Counted from the first letter of the stretch, positions 1 to 10,332 are shown. The stretch is DNA of 64,000 bases from an uncultured Alphaproteobacteria bacterium (GCA_903837555.1 CAILUV010000028.1:18326-82325); one strand, 5' to 3'. The notes: generated by a model not told the origin, from the sequence alone. Program-made: numbers and translations.

Positions 1-408
1 CACTTCGGGGTGCAGCACGACGGGAAGCGTGAACAGGCCGATCGACTTGATCGCCACGCTGATGGAGACCTGATGACGGTCCACCTTGAAGCCAGCCTTT
101 TCCATGGCATCGGCGACGTCACGGGGCGTGACCGAACCATAAAGCTGGCCACGGTCGCCGGCCTGACGCAGCAGGACGAACTTCTGGCCGTCGAGCTTCT
201 TGCCGATCTTCTCGGCTTCGCCCTTCAGCTTCAGGTTGTTGGCTTCGATATGGGCCTTCTGGGTCTGGAAGTATTCGCGGTTCGCCTTGGTGGCGCGCAG
301 CGCTTTCTTCTTGGGCAGCAGGAAGTTGCGGGCGAAGCCGTCCTTCACCTTCACTTCGTCGCCGATCTGGCCCAGCTTTTCGACGCGTTCGAGCAGAATC
401 ACTTGCAT
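1..408 (-). CDS. rplI: 50S ribosomal protein L9 (partial, C-terminus runs off window start)
   Basis: Reverse-strand translation MQVILLERVEKLGQIGDEVKVKDGFARNFLLPKKKALRAT...; downstream of rpsR as in the classic rpsF-rpsR-rplI operon. Confidence 0.95.
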   Translation of the reverse strand, partial: MQVILLERVEKLGQIGDEVKVKDGFARNFLLPKKKALRATKANREYFQTQKAHIEANNLKLKGEAEKIGKKLDGQKFVLLRQAGDRGQLYGSVTPRDVADAMEKAGFKVDRHQVSISVAIKSIGLFTLPVVLHPEV

Positions 409-418
409 GGTGGCTCTC

Positions 419-742
419 CTACTTCACGACGTAGGGCAGCAGCGCCATGAAGCGGGCGCGCTTGATGGCGTTCGCCAGAATGCGCTGCTTCTTGTTGCTG
501 ACCGCGGTGATGCGGCTCGGCACGATCTTGCCGCGCTCGGAAATGAAGCGCTGCAGGAGCTTGACGTCCTTGTAGTCGATCTTCGGCGCGTTATCGCCGG
601 AGAAGGGGCAGGTCTTCTTGCGGCGGAAGAAGGGGCGACGGGCGCCGTCTTCCCGGCCGCCACGGCCACCTTCGCGGTCGCCGCCACGTCCGCCTTCACG
701 ATCTCCACTGCGTCCGCCTTCGCGGTTGCCACCAAAGCTCAT
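419..742 (-). CDS. rpsR: 30S ribosomal protein S18 with Gly/Arg/Glu/Asp repeat N-terminal extension
   Basis: [71 protein letters not shown]. Confidence 0.96.
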   Translation of the reverse strand: MSFGGNREGGRSGDREGGRGGDREGGRGGREDGARRPFFRRKKTCPFSGDNAPKIDYKDVKLLQRFISERGKIVPSRITAVSNKKQRILANAIKRARFMALLPYVVK

Positions 743-1110
743 TGCAGGATCTCCTCGGCTTCGCCTTCGGGCTTGGCGCCTTCGGGCTTGTCGTCACGGC
801 GGTTCTTGCTCGACGAAACATCGAACTGGTCGACCTTGACGGTGATGTAGCGCAGCACGTCTTCGTTGATCTTGAGCTGGCGTTCCAGCTCGATCACCGC
901 CACGGCCGGCGCGTTGATGTTCAGCAGGACGTAATGGCCCTTGCGGTTCTTCTTGATGCGATACGCCAGACCGCGCAGGCCCCAATATTCCTGCTTTTCG
1001 ATCTTGCCGCCTTCGCCTTCGACGATGGTCTTGAGATGGGTGGCCAGTGCGTCCACCTGTTGCGCGCTGATATCCTGGCGCGCGATCAGAAGATGCTCGT
1101 AAAGAGCCAT
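739..1110 (-). CDS. rpsF: 30S ribosomal protein S6
   Basis: [65 protein letters not shown]. Confidence 0.96.
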   Translation of the reverse strand: MALYEHLLIARQDISAQQVDALATHLKTIVEGEGGKIEKQEYWGLRGLAYRIKKNRKGHYVLLNINAPAVAVIELERQLKINEDVLRYITVKVDQFDVSSSKNRRDDKPEGAKPEGEAEEILQ

Positions 1111-1425
1111 CTTGCGTCCCTTTCATTTGGCCGCGGAACGAAGGGCAGGGGATCTGCGCTCCGCCTTGGCTCGTCCGGGAGGCGCACCATGCGCACACCC
1201 TCCGCTTCTTCGCCTGGAAGAGGGGAGGACCCCGGCCGACCGCAGCCGTTGAGGGCGCGGCTATAGAGGAATGAGTGTGCAGGAGCAAGGATTTACGGCG
1301 AAAAGCAGTGTTTTGCCGCCGATGGCACCCTCAAAACCACGCCAAAACAAGGTGTTAGCGGCGACCGCCGCCGCTTGCAATCGCCGGCGCCTTCGCGGAC
1401 GCTCCGGTAAATTTCGGGGGGCGTC

Positions 1426-2694
1426 ATGAGCATCGTCAATAGCGAGGCGGAAGCTGTCTTCCGCAAGGCGGCGCTGCGCCTGGTTCCGCTGATCGTGGTG
1501 ATGTACATCGCCGCCTTCCTGAACCGGGTGAATGTCGGCTTCGCGGCGCTGACCATGAACCAGGATCTGGGCTTCACGGCCGAGGTCTATGGCTTCGCCG
1601 CCGGCATCTTCTTCATCGGCTATTTCCTGTTCGAGGTGCCGTCCAACCTGATCATGGAAAAAGTGGGCGCGCGCCGCTGGCTGTCGCGCATCATGCTGAC
1701 CTGGGCGGTGATCTCGATGGCTACCGCCTTCGTGCAGGGTCCGATCAGCTTTTATGTCATCCGCTTTCTGCTGGGCGTGGCGGAAGCGGGCTTCTATCCC
1801 GGCATCCTGCTCTATTTCACCTACTGGTTTCCGTCGGCCACCCGCGCGCGGATTCTCGCGATCTTCTGCGCTGGTATTCCCATCTCCAACATCATCGGCG
1901 CGCCGCTTTCCACCTGGCTGCTGGGCCTGGACATGTACGGCCTCGCCGGCTGGCAATGGATGTACATTCTGGAAGCCATCCCGACCTTTGGCCTGGGCCT
2001 GCTGGCGCTGTGGTTCCTGCCCGACAATCCGTCCAAGGCGAACTTTCTCAGCCCGCGCGAAAAGGAAGTGGCGCTGGCGCAGCTCGCCAAGGAGCCCCAT
2101 GCGGAAGTCCATGGCCTGGGCGGCATGTTCAAGGACTGGCGCGTCTGGGCGCTGATGATTCCCGATTTCTGCATCGTGTTCGGCATCTACGCGCTGGGCT
2201 TCTGGATGCCGCAGATGATCAAGGGCATGGGCTATACCAACAACGAGACCGGCGCGATCGTGATGATCCCCTATCTGTTCTCGCTGATCATCCTGTGGGG
2301 CATGGGGGTTTCCAGCGACCGCACCGGCAAGCGGGCGCTGCATTTCAGCCTTTCGGCGCTGATCGCAGCCGCCGGTTACGCCATCGCGGCGATCGGCACC
2401 AACGATGTGATCGTGATCGCGGGCTTCTGCCTGGTGTCGGGCGGCGTCTATGCCGGGCTTTCCACCTTCTGGACCGTGCCGCCGCTGTTCCTGGGCGGCA
2501 CCGCCGCGGCCGGTGCCTTCGCGCTGATCAACAGCTTCGGCAATCTCAGCGGCTTTCTGGGTCCGTACCTGATGGGCTGGCTGCGCACCGCGACCGGCGA
2601 CCATCGCGCCGGCCTGTGGATGTGCGTGGGCGTGCTGCTGCTGGCAGCGGCGTCCATGCAGTTTTTCTCCAAAAGCTTCACGCGCAAAAGCTAG
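1426..2694 (+). CDS. MFS transporter, anion:cation symporter (ACS)-like
   Basis: 12-TM-like hydrophobic ORF; RVNVGFAALTMNQDLGF...GIFFIGYFLFEVPSNLIMEKVGARRWLSRIM motif region. Confidence 0.9.
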   Translation: MSIVNSEAEAVFRKAALRLVPLIVVMYIAAFLNRVNVGFAALTMNQDLGFTAEVYGFAAGIFFIGYFLFEVPSNLIMEKVGARRWLSRIMLTWAVISMATAFVQGPISFYVIRFLLGVAEAGFYPGILLYFTYWFPSATRARILAIFCAGIPISNIIGAPLSTWLLGLDMYGLAGWQWMYILEAIPTFGLGLLALWFLPDNPSKANFLSPREKEVALAQLAKEPHAEVHGLGGMFKDWRVWALMIPDFCIVFGIYALGFWMPQMIKGMGYTNNETGAIVMIPYLFSLIILWGMGVSSDRTGKRALHFSLSALIAAAGYAIAAIGTNDVIVIAGFCLVSGGVYAGLSTFWTVPPLFLGGTAAAGAFALINSFGNLSGFLGPYLMGWLRTATGDHRAGLWMCVGVLLLAAASMQFFSKSFTRKS

Positions 2695-2697
2695 GCC

Positions 2698-3993
2698 ATG
2701 CTCAGCGCCACCGATCGCATTGCGGCTGACCGCATCCTGACGCGCGCCGCCTGGCGGCTGATCCCGTTCATGGCGGCGATGTATGTCGCCAGCTTCCTGG
2801 ACCGGGTGAACATTTCCTTCGCCGCCCTGTCGATGAACCAGGACCTTGGTTTCTCGCCGGAAATCTTCGGCTTCGCGTCGGGCATTTTCTTCTGGGGCTA
2901 TTTCTTCTTCGAAGTGCCTTCCAACCTGATGCTGCAACGTTTCGGCGCGCGGCTGTGGATGTGCCGCATCTGCGTCACCTGGGGCGTGCTGTCGATGATG
3001 ACGGCTTTCGTCACCGAGCCGGTCAGTTTCTGCGTGCTGCGTTTCCTGCTGGGTGCAGCCGAAGCGGGGCTGTTCCCCGGCATGGTACTGTACATGACCT
3101 ACTGGTTCCCCGCCGCCACGCGGGCGCGTTTCATTGCGCTGTTCCTGGCGGGCGTGCCGCTGGCGGTGGTGATCGGCGGGCCGGTATCGGGGGCGTTGCT
3201 GGGGCTGGAAGGGCTTGGCCTGCGGGGCTGGCAATGGATGCTGATCCTGGAAGGCATCCCCTCGCTGGTGATCGGTGTCGCCACGCTGTGGATGCTGCCG
3301 GACGGTCCGGCCAAGACCAAATGGCTGACCGAGGACGAGAAGCGCCTGATCACCGCGCGGCTGGCGGACGACACGCGCGCCGATGCCAAGCTCGGCGCGC
3401 TGCACGGTTTTAAGGAAATGCTGGCCGACAAGCGCGTTTGGCTGCTGATGATTCCGGATTTCTCCATCGTCATTGCACTTTATGGTTTGAACCTGTGGCA
3501 GCCGCAGATGGTCAAGGCGATGGGCTATTCCAACCTGGAGACCGGTTTCATCGTGGCGTTGCCCTATCTCCTCGCAATGGGCGCCATGGTGGCGCTGGGC
3601 TGGTCGAGCGACCGGCGCGGCGAGCGGCCCGGCCATATCGCGTTTGGTGCGCTGATGGGCGCCGCCGGTTTGCTGGGCGCGGTCTGGTTTGATCATCACG
3701 CGCTGGTTATCGCCTCGCTGTGCCTGGCCTGCAGCGGTATCTATGCGGCGCTGGCTGTGTTCTGGACGCTGCCCGCGCTGCTGCTGCGCGGCACCGCCGC
3801 CGCCGCCGGTCTGGCGTTGATCAACTCCTTCGCCAATCTGGGCGGCTTCTTCGGGCCCTATGTGATGGGCTGGGCGCGGCAGAACACCGGCGACTTCGTC
3901 TTCGGCATGACGCTGCTGGCGGGCATGCTGGTGCTGGCGGCGGTTTCGGTTCTGCTGATCGGGCGCGCATTCTTCCGGGCGGTGCGCACATGA
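2698..3993 (+). CDS. MFS transporter, ACS-like (tandem paralogue of the preceding gene)
   Basis: RVNISFAALSMNQDLGFSPEIFGFASGIFFWGYFFFEVPSNLMLQRFGARLWMCRI; co-linear similarity with 1426..2694. Confidence 0.9.
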   Translation: MLSATDRIAADRILTRAAWRLIPFMAAMYVASFLDRVNISFAALSMNQDLGFSPEIFGFASGIFFWGYFFFEVPSNLMLQRFGARLWMCRICVTWGVLSMMTAFVTEPVSFCVLRFLLGAAEAGLFPGMVLYMTYWFPAATRARFIALFLAGVPLAVVIGGPVSGALLGLEGLGLRGWQWMLILEGIPSLVIGVATLWMLPDGPAKTKWLTEDEKRLITARLADDTRADAKLGALHGFKEMLADKRVWLLMIPDFSIVIALYGLNLWQPQMVKAMGYSNLETGFIVALPYLLAMGAMVALGWSSDRRGERPGHIAFGALMGAAGLLGAVWFDHHALVIASLCLACSGIYAALAVFWTLPALLLRGTAAAAGLALINSFANLGGFFGPYVMGWARQNTGDFVFGMTLLAGMLVLAAVSVLLIGRAFFRAVRT

Positions 3994-4514
3994 GCGGCAT
4001 CCGGCTGCATGTCGGCGGACTGTCGCGGCACGAGGGCTGGTTCGTCCTCGATGCCAATCCGGGCGACCATGTCGATCATGTCGGCAACTGCAACGACCTT
4101 TCTTTCCTGGCCGACGAAAGCTGCAGCGAAATCTATGCCTCTCACGTGCTTGAGCATCTGGGCTATGACGGCGAGATACTGTCCACGCTGAAGGGCTTTC
4201 ACCGCGTGCTGCAGCCGGGCGGCCGCCTGCGCGTCTCGGTGCCGGACATGGAAACGCTGTGCCGGCTGTTCGTGCATCCCAATATGAAAGTGGATGGGCG
4301 CTTTCAGGTGATGCGCATGCTGTTCGGCGGACGGCTCAATGAGCATGACGTCCATCTCAGCGGGCTGGACTTCCACTTTCTGGGAAACTTCCTGACCCAG
4401 GCGGGCTTTCGCGACATCCGCCGGGTGCCGGAATTTGGGGAATTCGCCGATGACGGCAGCGGCTTTAGCTTTATGGGTGTGCCGGTGAGCTGCAATATCG
4501 CGTGCTTCAAGTAG
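3990..4514 (+). CDS. SAM-dependent methyltransferase-like protein
   Basis: ATG at 3990 overlaps MFS stop; ASHVLEHLGYDGEILSTLKGFHRVLQPGGRLRVSVPDMETL class I methyltransferase motifs. Confidence 0.75.
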   Translation: MSGIRLHVGGLSRHEGWFVLDANPGDHVDHVGNCNDLSFLADESCSEIYASHVLEHLGYDGEILSTLKGFHRVLQPGGRLRVSVPDMETLCRLFVHPNMKVDGRFQVMRMLFGGRLNEHDVHLSGLDFHFLGNFLTQAGFRDIRRVPEFGEFADDGSGFSFMGVPVSCNIACFK

Positions 4515-4589
4515 CCGTTTACCGAGCTTTCGGTTAATTTCAGCAAAGCCGGCGCCGGTATAGTATCGGTGTCCCACGGGGGCTGGCGG

Positions 4590-4919
4590 ATGAAAATGGA
4601 TTCCATCGAAGAGCAGGTTCGCGCGCACAAGCTGCGCGGCGCATGGTTGCGCCTCGACCGCCTGCTGGCCGGCATCGGCGCGGAGATCACCAGCCTTTCC
4701 ATCATCCTTCTGGCGCTGGCCGTGCTGTGCGCCCCGGTCGGTTTCGGGCTGGGCGTGACCTGGCTGCTGGCGCATTGGACCATCCGCGCCACCGGCATGG
4801 AATGGCTGGGCTGGGTGGTGGGCATCACCGTCTTTGCTTTCTTCTGCCGCTATGTCTGGGGCTCGCGGCTGCAGGCCGCCTCGCGCCGCGCCGCCGAAGC
4901 GCTGGTCGCTGCCCGCTGA
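4590..4919 (+). CDS. small predicted membrane protein
   Basis: MKMDSIEEQVRAHKLRGAWLRLDRLLAGIGAEITSLSIILLALAVLCAPVGFGLGV...; two hydrophobic segments. Confidence 0.55.
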   Translation: MKMDSIEEQVRAHKLRGAWLRLDRLLAGIGAEITSLSIILLALAVLCAPVGFGLGVTWLLAHWTIRATGMEWLGWVVGITVFAFFCRYVWGSRLQAASRRAAEALVAAR

Positions 4920-4980
4920 CCACCCGGGATGCGGGTTCCCTCGCTTGACTTGATGAGACGCTCTTGATTTGTCTGCCGCC

Positions 4981-5922
4981 ATGACTCGCGCATTTCTTTT
5001 CCCCGGACAGGGCAGCCAGGCCGTTGGCATGGGCAAGCCGCTTGCCGATGCTTTTGCCGCCGCCCGTGAGACTTTCCAGGAAGTGGATGACGCGCTGTCG
5101 CAGAAGCTGTCCCGCATCATGTGGGAAGGGCCGGAAGCCGATCTGCTGCTGACCGAAAATGCCCAGCCCGCCATCATGGCAAATGCCATCGCGGTGGTGC
5201 GGGTGCTGGAAAAGGAAATGGGCCTGAACCTTGCCGTGCATGCGCGGCTGGTGGCCGGTCACAGCCTGGGCGAATATTCCGCGCTGTGCGCCGCCGGCGC
5301 CTTCACGCTGGCCGATACCGCGCGGCTTTTGAAGACGCGCGGCCTTGCCATGCAGTCGGCGGTGCCGGTGGGCGAGGGCGGCATGACCGCGCTGATCGGC
5401 GCCGAAATCGACCAGGCTGAAGAGGTGGCCAAGGAAGCCGCCGCCGGCGGCGGCACCTGTGTCGTCGCCAATGACAATGCGCCGGGCCAGGTGGTGATTT
5501 CCGGCACGCTGGATGCGCTGGCGCGCGCGGGCGAGATCGCAAAGTCGAAGGGTATCAAGCGCGCCCTGGCGTTGCCCGTCTCCGCGCCGTTCCACTGCCC
5601 CTTGATGAAACCCGCCGCCGACAAGATGGCCGAGGCGCTGGCCGCCGTGACCATCCGCCCTCTGAGCGTGCCGGTGCTGGCCAACGTGACTGCGTCGGAA
5701 GCGAGCGATCCCGAAACTGTCCGCCATCTTCTGGTGGAACAGGTGACGGGCCGCGTGCGCTGGCGCGAAAGCATCCTGTCGCTGCGGTCGCTGGGCGTGG
5801 ACAGCACGGTGGAATTCGGCAACAAGGTTTTGACCGGCATGGTCAAGCGGATCGACAAGGATCTGGCCACCGTCGCGCTGGAAACGCCCGCGGATCTGGA
5901 AGCTTTTGGAAAGTCTCTCTGA
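4981..5922 (+). CDS. fabD: malonyl-CoA:ACP transacylase
   Basis: MTRAFLFPGQGSQAVGMGK...VAGHSLGEYSAL. Confidence 0.96.
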   Translation: MTRAFLFPGQGSQAVGMGKPLADAFAAARETFQEVDDALSQKLSRIMWEGPEADLLLTENAQPAIMANAIAVVRVLEKEMGLNLAVHARLVAGHSLGEYSALCAAGAFTLADTARLLKTRGLAMQSAVPVGEGGMTALIGAEIDQAEEVAKEAAAGGGTCVVANDNAPGQVVISGTLDALARAGEIAKSKGIKRALALPVSAPFHCPLMKPAADKMAEALAAVTIRPLSVPVLANVTASEASDPETVRHLLVEQVTGRVRWRESILSLRSLGVDSTVEFGNKVLTGMVKRIDKDLATVALETPADLEAFGKSL

Positions 5923-6662
5923 TGTTTGATCTCACCGGCAAGACGGCATTGATCACCGGCGCCTCGGGCGGCATCGGCGGCGCCATCGCCAAGGCGCTGC
6001 ACGGCCAGGGCGCGAAGGTTGTTCTGTCGGGCACCCGCGCCGAGGCGCTGGAAGCGGTGAAGGCCGAGCTGGGCAGCAATGCCTTTATCGCGCCTGCCAA
6101 CCTGTCCGACATCGCATCCGTCGAAGCGCTGCCCAAGGCGGCGGAAGAAGCCGCCGGCGCGCCCATCGATATTCTCGTGAACAATGCCGGCATCACCAAA
6201 GACAATCTCTTCATGCGCATGAAGGATGAAGAGTGGGATCAGGTGCTTGCGGTCAATCTCACCGCATCGTTCCGCCTGTCGCGCGGCGTGCTGCGCGGCA
6301 TGATGAAAAAGCGCTGGGGCCGCATCATCCAGATCACGTCCGTGGTTGGGCATACCGGCAATCCCGGCCAGGCCAACTATGCCGCCGCCAAGGCGGGCCT
6401 GGTGGGCATGACCAAGAGCCTGGCCGCGGAAGTCGCCAGCCGTAACATCACCTGCAACGCCGTGGCGCCGGGCTTTATCCAGACCGCCATGACCGACGTG
6501 CTGAATGACCAGCAAAAAGAGTTCATCTCGGGCCGCATTCCGGCCGGGCGCATGGGCAGCCCCGCCGAAATCGCGGCCGCTGTCACCTATCTCGCTTCCG
6601 AGGAAGCGGCCTATATCACCGGCGAAACCATTCATGTGAATGGTGGAATGGCGATGATTTGA
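5922..6662 (+). CDS. fabG: 3-oxoacyl-ACP reductase
   Basis: TGxxxGIG (TGASGGIG), NNAGITKDNLFMRMKDEEWDQVL, YAAAK. Confidence 0.96.
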   Translation: MFDLTGKTALITGASGGIGGAIAKALHGQGAKVVLSGTRAEALEAVKAELGSNAFIAPANLSDIASVEALPKAAEEAAGAPIDILVNNAGITKDNLFMRMKDEEWDQVLAVNLTASFRLSRGVLRGMMKKRWGRIIQITSVVGHTGNPGQANYAAAKAGLVGMTKSLAAEVASRNITCNAVAPGFIQTAMTDVLNDQQKEFISGRIPAGRMGSPAEIAAAVTYLASEEAAYITGETIHVNGGMAMI

Positions 6663-6805
6663 TAGTAATATCAAATAGTTAGTTGCTTTGTTGGCGGTCG
6701 GGAAAGGTTTATGTTACCTAACCGGCCACCCCGGCGAAGCACCAAATGCGGGGTCCCGGCGTTTCCCCAGTTGCCGGTTTGAAATCTAGAGAGGCTTACA
6801 AGTCC

Positions 6806-7045
6806 ATGAGCGATACTGCCGAGCGCGTGAAGAAGATCGTTGTCGAACATCTGAATGTCGACGCCGAGAAGGTCACGGATACTGCGTCCTTCATCGAAGA
6901 TCTGGGTGCCGACAGCCTGGACACCGTCGAACTGGTGATGGCGTTCGAAGAAGAATTCGGCATCGAAATTCCCGATGACGCGGCCGAGTCCATCGTGACC
7001 GTCGGCGACGCCGTCAAGTACATCGACAAAGCCAACGCCTCCTGA
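6806..7045 (+). CDS. acpP: acyl carrier protein
   Basis: [23 protein letters not shown]...[30 protein letters not shown]. Confidence 0.97.
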   Translation: MSDTAERVKKIVVEHLNVDAEKVTDTASFIEDLGADSLDTVELVMAFEEEFGIEIPDDAAESIVTVGDAVKYIDKANAS

Positions 7046-7070
7046 TCCGGCGATAAGGGGCTCAAGCCTT

Positions 7071-8327
7071 ATGCGCAGGGTCGTTATCACGGGCCTGGGT
7101 CTCGTCACGCCGCTGGCATGCGGCGTGGAGGAGACCTGGTCGCGTCTTCTGGCTGGTCAGTCCGGCGCCAGCCCCATCACCAAGTTCAAAGTGGACGACC
7201 TGGCGACGAAGATCGCCTGCCAGGTGCCGCGCGGTGATGGCTCCGGCGGCACCTTCAATCCCGACCAGTGGGTGGACGCCAAGGAACAGCGGCGCATGGA
7301 TGATTTCATCATCTATGGCCTGGCGGCCGCCACGCAGGCCGTTCGTGATTCCGGCTGGGAGCCCAAGACCGAGGAAGAGCGCTATCGTACCGGCGTCTTG
7401 ATCGGTTCGGGCATTGGCGGGCTGGACGGGATCGAGCAGGCCTCGATCCTGGTCCATGAAAAAGGCCCGCGCCGCCTGTCGCCCTTCTTCATTCCCGGCC
7501 GCCTGATCAACCTGGTGTCCGGCTATGTCTCGATCGAGCATGGTTATAAGGGCCCCAACCATGCGGTGGTCACCGCCTGCGCCACCGGGGCGCACGCCAT
7601 CGGCGATGCGGCCCGGCTGATCGCGTTCGATGACGCCGATGTGATGATCGCGGGCGGCGCCGAAAGCGCGGTGTGCCGCATCGGCATTGCCGGCTTCAAT
7701 GCCTGCCGCGCCCTTTCCACCGCCTTCAACGACAACCCCACCAAGGCGTCGCGTCCCTATGACAAGGACCGCGACGGATTCGTGATGGGCGAGGGCGCCG
7801 GCATCGTGGTGCTGGAAGAGTATGAGCACGCCAAGGCGCGCGGCGCGAAAATCTATGGCGAAGTGCGCGGCTACGGTCTGTCGGGCGACGCCTATCACAT
7901 CACTGCCCCGTCGGAAGATGGCGACGGCGGCTACCGCGCCATGCAGATGGCGCTGAAGCGCGCCGGTATCGCGGCGTCCGACATCGATTACGTCAACGCC
8001 CATGGCACATCGACTATGGCCGACGGCATCGAGCTGGGCGCGGTGGAGCGGATGCTGGGCAATGCGGCCTCCAAGACCGCCATGTCCTCGACCAAATCCT
8101 CCATCGGGCATCTGCTCGGCGCGGCGGGTTCGGTGGAAGCCATCTTCTGCCTTTTGGCGATGCGCGACGGCATCGTTCCGCCGACCATCAATCTGGACAA
8201 TCCCGACGTCACCACCCAGATCGACCTGGTGCCCAACAAGGCGCAGAAGCGCGAGGTCAATATCGCCATGTCGAACAGCTTCGGCTTTGGCGGCACCAAC
8301 GCCGCGCTGATCGTCTCGAAAATCTGA
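7071..8327 (+). CDS. fabF: 3-oxoacyl-ACP synthase II
   Basis: MRRVVITGLGLVTPLACGVEETW..., VTACATGAHAIGDA, NAHGTSTMADGIELGAV. Confidence 0.96.
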   Translation: MRRVVITGLGLVTPLACGVEETWSRLLAGQSGASPITKFKVDDLATKIACQVPRGDGSGGTFNPDQWVDAKEQRRMDDFIIYGLAAATQAVRDSGWEPKTEEERYRTGVLIGSGIGGLDGIEQASILVHEKGPRRLSPFFIPGRLINLVSGYVSIEHGYKGPNHAVVTACATGAHAIGDAARLIAFDDADVMIAGGAESAVCRIGIAGFNACRALSTAFNDNPTKASRPYDKDRDGFVMGEGAGIVVLEEYEHAKARGAKIYGEVRGYGLSGDAYHITAPSEDGDGGYRAMQMALKRAGIAASDIDYVNAHGTSTMADGIELGAVERMLGNAASKTAMSSTKSSIGHLLGAAGSVEAIFCLLAMRDGIVPPTINLDNPDVTTQIDLVPNKAQKREVNIAMSNSFGFGGTNAALIVSKI

Positions 8328-8328
8328 C

Positions 8329-9390
8329 ATGAGGCGCTTCGCCATACTCCTGGTCGTGCTGGGAGTGATTGGCGCCTGCGCCTTCGCCTGGGTGCAGGCA
8401 AGCTGGGACCAGCCCGGTCCCGCGCAAGGCGAAACCGTCATCCTGATACCGCCGGGCACCCGCGCCCATGCCGTCGCCCAGATGCTGGAAGACAGCGGCG
8501 CGGTGTCCAATGTCTGGCTGTTCGAATTCGGCCTGCGCACCCGGGGGCTCGCCGACAAGCTGAAGGCGGGCGAATATGCGCTGCCGGCCAACGCGTCGAT
8601 GGGCGCCATCGCGGCGATCCTGGTCGAAGGCAAATCCATCCAGCACAGGCTGACGGCCGCCGAAGGCCTGACCAGCGACATGATCTGGAAGATGGTGCAG
8701 AACCACAGCGCCCTGTCGGGTGATGCCGGGCCTGTGCCGGAGGAAGGCACGCTGCTGCCGGAAACCTATCTGTTCACGCGCGGCCAAAGCCGCAGCGGGC
8801 TGATCGACCAGATGCGCCGCGCCCAGGAACGCTTCCTGGCGATCAATTGGCCGAACCGGGTGGAGGACCTTCCCTACAACACCATGCGCGAGGCCGTCAT
8901 CCTGGCCTCGATCGTGGAAAAGGAAACCGCGCTGCCGTCCGAGCGGCCCCATATCGCCAGCGTCTTCGTCAACCGCCTCAAGATCGGCATGCGCCTGCAA
9001 TCCGATCCCACCATCATCTATGGCATCACCAAGGGCTATCCGCTGGGCCGTGGCATCCGCCAGAGCGAGCTGGAAGGCGCCACGCCCTACAACACCTATG
9101 TGATCGGCGGTCTGCCGCCCACGCCCATCGCCAATCCTGGCAAGGAAAGCCTGGCCGCGGTGATGAACCCGCTCAAGACTCAGGATCTGTTCTTTGTCGC
9201 CGACGGCAAGGGCGGTCACGTTTTCGCCGCCACCATGAACGAGCACGCCCGCAACGTCGTGGCCTGGCGTAACATCGAGCGCCGGGCGCGGCGCGAAGTG
9301 CAGGCCAGCGAAACGCTCAATGAAATCGGCAATGTGCCGGTACCGGACGCAATTTTGCCCGCTTTGCCCAAGCCCGCCGCGAAGCGCTGA
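8329..9390 (+). CDS. mltG: endolytic transglycosylase MltG (YceG family)
   Basis: N-terminal TM; ILASIVEKETALPSERPHIASVFVNRLKIGMRLQSDPTIIYG...YNTYVIGGLPPTPIANPG. Confidence 0.94.
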   Translation: MRRFAILLVVLGVIGACAFAWVQASWDQPGPAQGETVILIPPGTRAHAVAQMLEDSGAVSNVWLFEFGLRTRGLADKLKAGEYALPANASMGAIAAILVEGKSIQHRLTAAEGLTSDMIWKMVQNHSALSGDAGPVPEEGTLLPETYLFTRGQSRSGLIDQMRRAQERFLAINWPNRVEDLPYNTMREAVILASIVEKETALPSERPHIASVFVNRLKIGMRLQSDPTIIYGITKGYPLGRGIRQSELEGATPYNTYVIGGLPPTPIANPGKESLAAVMNPLKTQDLFFVADGKGGHVFAATMNEHARNVVAWRNIERRARREVQASETLNEIGNVPVPDAILPALPKPAAKR

Positions 9391-9444
9391 GGCGTGACAG
9401 GCATCAGGTGCGCGCGGTAAGTTCGCGTGCCACGGGAGTCGCCT

Positions 9445-10332
9445 ATGACAGTTGCCAGCATGACCGGATTTGCGCAGAGCGTGGGAAGCCATGGCGTGCT
9501 GCGCTGGCGCTGGGAAGCCAAGAGCGTCAATGGCCGCAGCCTGGATCTGCGACTGCGCACGCCGCCCGGCTATGATGGGCTGGAAGCCCCCGCGCGTCGC
9601 ATGGCGGGCGAACGCTTCCAGCGCGGCGCGTTCCAGATTTCCCTGAATGTCGAGCCCGATGCGGCGGTACGCGGCCTTTCTATCGACGCCGCCGCGCTGG
9701 CCAGCGCGGTCAGGATCGCGCGCGAGGTGGAAGCCGAAACCGGTCTTGCGCCGGCACGGGTCGATGGCTTGCTGGCCCTCAAGGGCGTGATCGTGCAGGA
9801 CGAAGCCGAAGTGCTGGACGAGGCAGCGCGCGGGGCGCGCGATGCCGCGATCCTGGAAAGCCTCAGCGTGGCCCTGGACATGCTGGCCAAGGCACGTGGC
9901 AGCGAAGGCGCCAAACTGGCGGCTTTGCTGGGCAGCCAAATTGACGAGATCGAAAAGCTGACGGCGGAGGCGGCTGCGCTGGCCGCGGCCCAGCCCGCCG
10001 CCCTGAAAGCGCGGCTGGAATCCCAGCTCGCCGAACTGCTGGCGGGCGCGCCTGTGCCGCCCGAACGCCTGGCGCAGGAAGTGGCGCTGCTGGCGACGCG
10101 CGCCGATGTGCGCGAGGAGCTGGACCGTCTCACCGCCCATGTCCAGGACGCGCGCGCATTGATGGCGCAGGGCAAGGGCGTGGGCCGCAAGCTGGATTTT
10201 CTGGCCCAGGAGTTCAACCGCGAGGCCAACACGCTTTGCTCCAAGTCCTCGGACATCGCATTGACCCGCACCGGCCTCGCCCTTAAGGCGGTGATCGACC
10301 AGTTCCGCGAGCAGTCCCAGAATGTCGAATGA
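9445..10332 (+). CDS. yicC: YicC family endoribonuclease-like protein
   Basis: MTVASMTGFAQSVG...WEAKSVNGRSLDLRLRTPPGYDGLE; C-term GKKLDFLAQEFNREANTLCSKSSD-like. Confidence 0.93.
   Translation: MTVASMTGFAQSVGSHGVLRWRWEAKSVNGRSLDLRLRTPPGYDGLEAPARRMAGERFQRGAFQISLNVEPDAAVRGLSIDAAALASAVRIAREVEAETGLAPARVDGLLALKGVIVQDEAEVLDEAARGARDAAILESLSVALDMLAKARGSEGAKLAALLGSQIDEIEKLTAEAAALAAAQPAALKARLESQLAELLAGAPVPPERLAQEVALLATRADVREELDRLTAHVQDARALMAQGKGVGRKLDFLAQEFNREANTLCSKSSDIALTRTGLALKAVIDQFREQSQNVE

Noticed and set aside
1261-3699. 812-aa minus-strand ORF across the two MFS genes
   Set aside because: Shadow ORF of well-supported + strand transporters.
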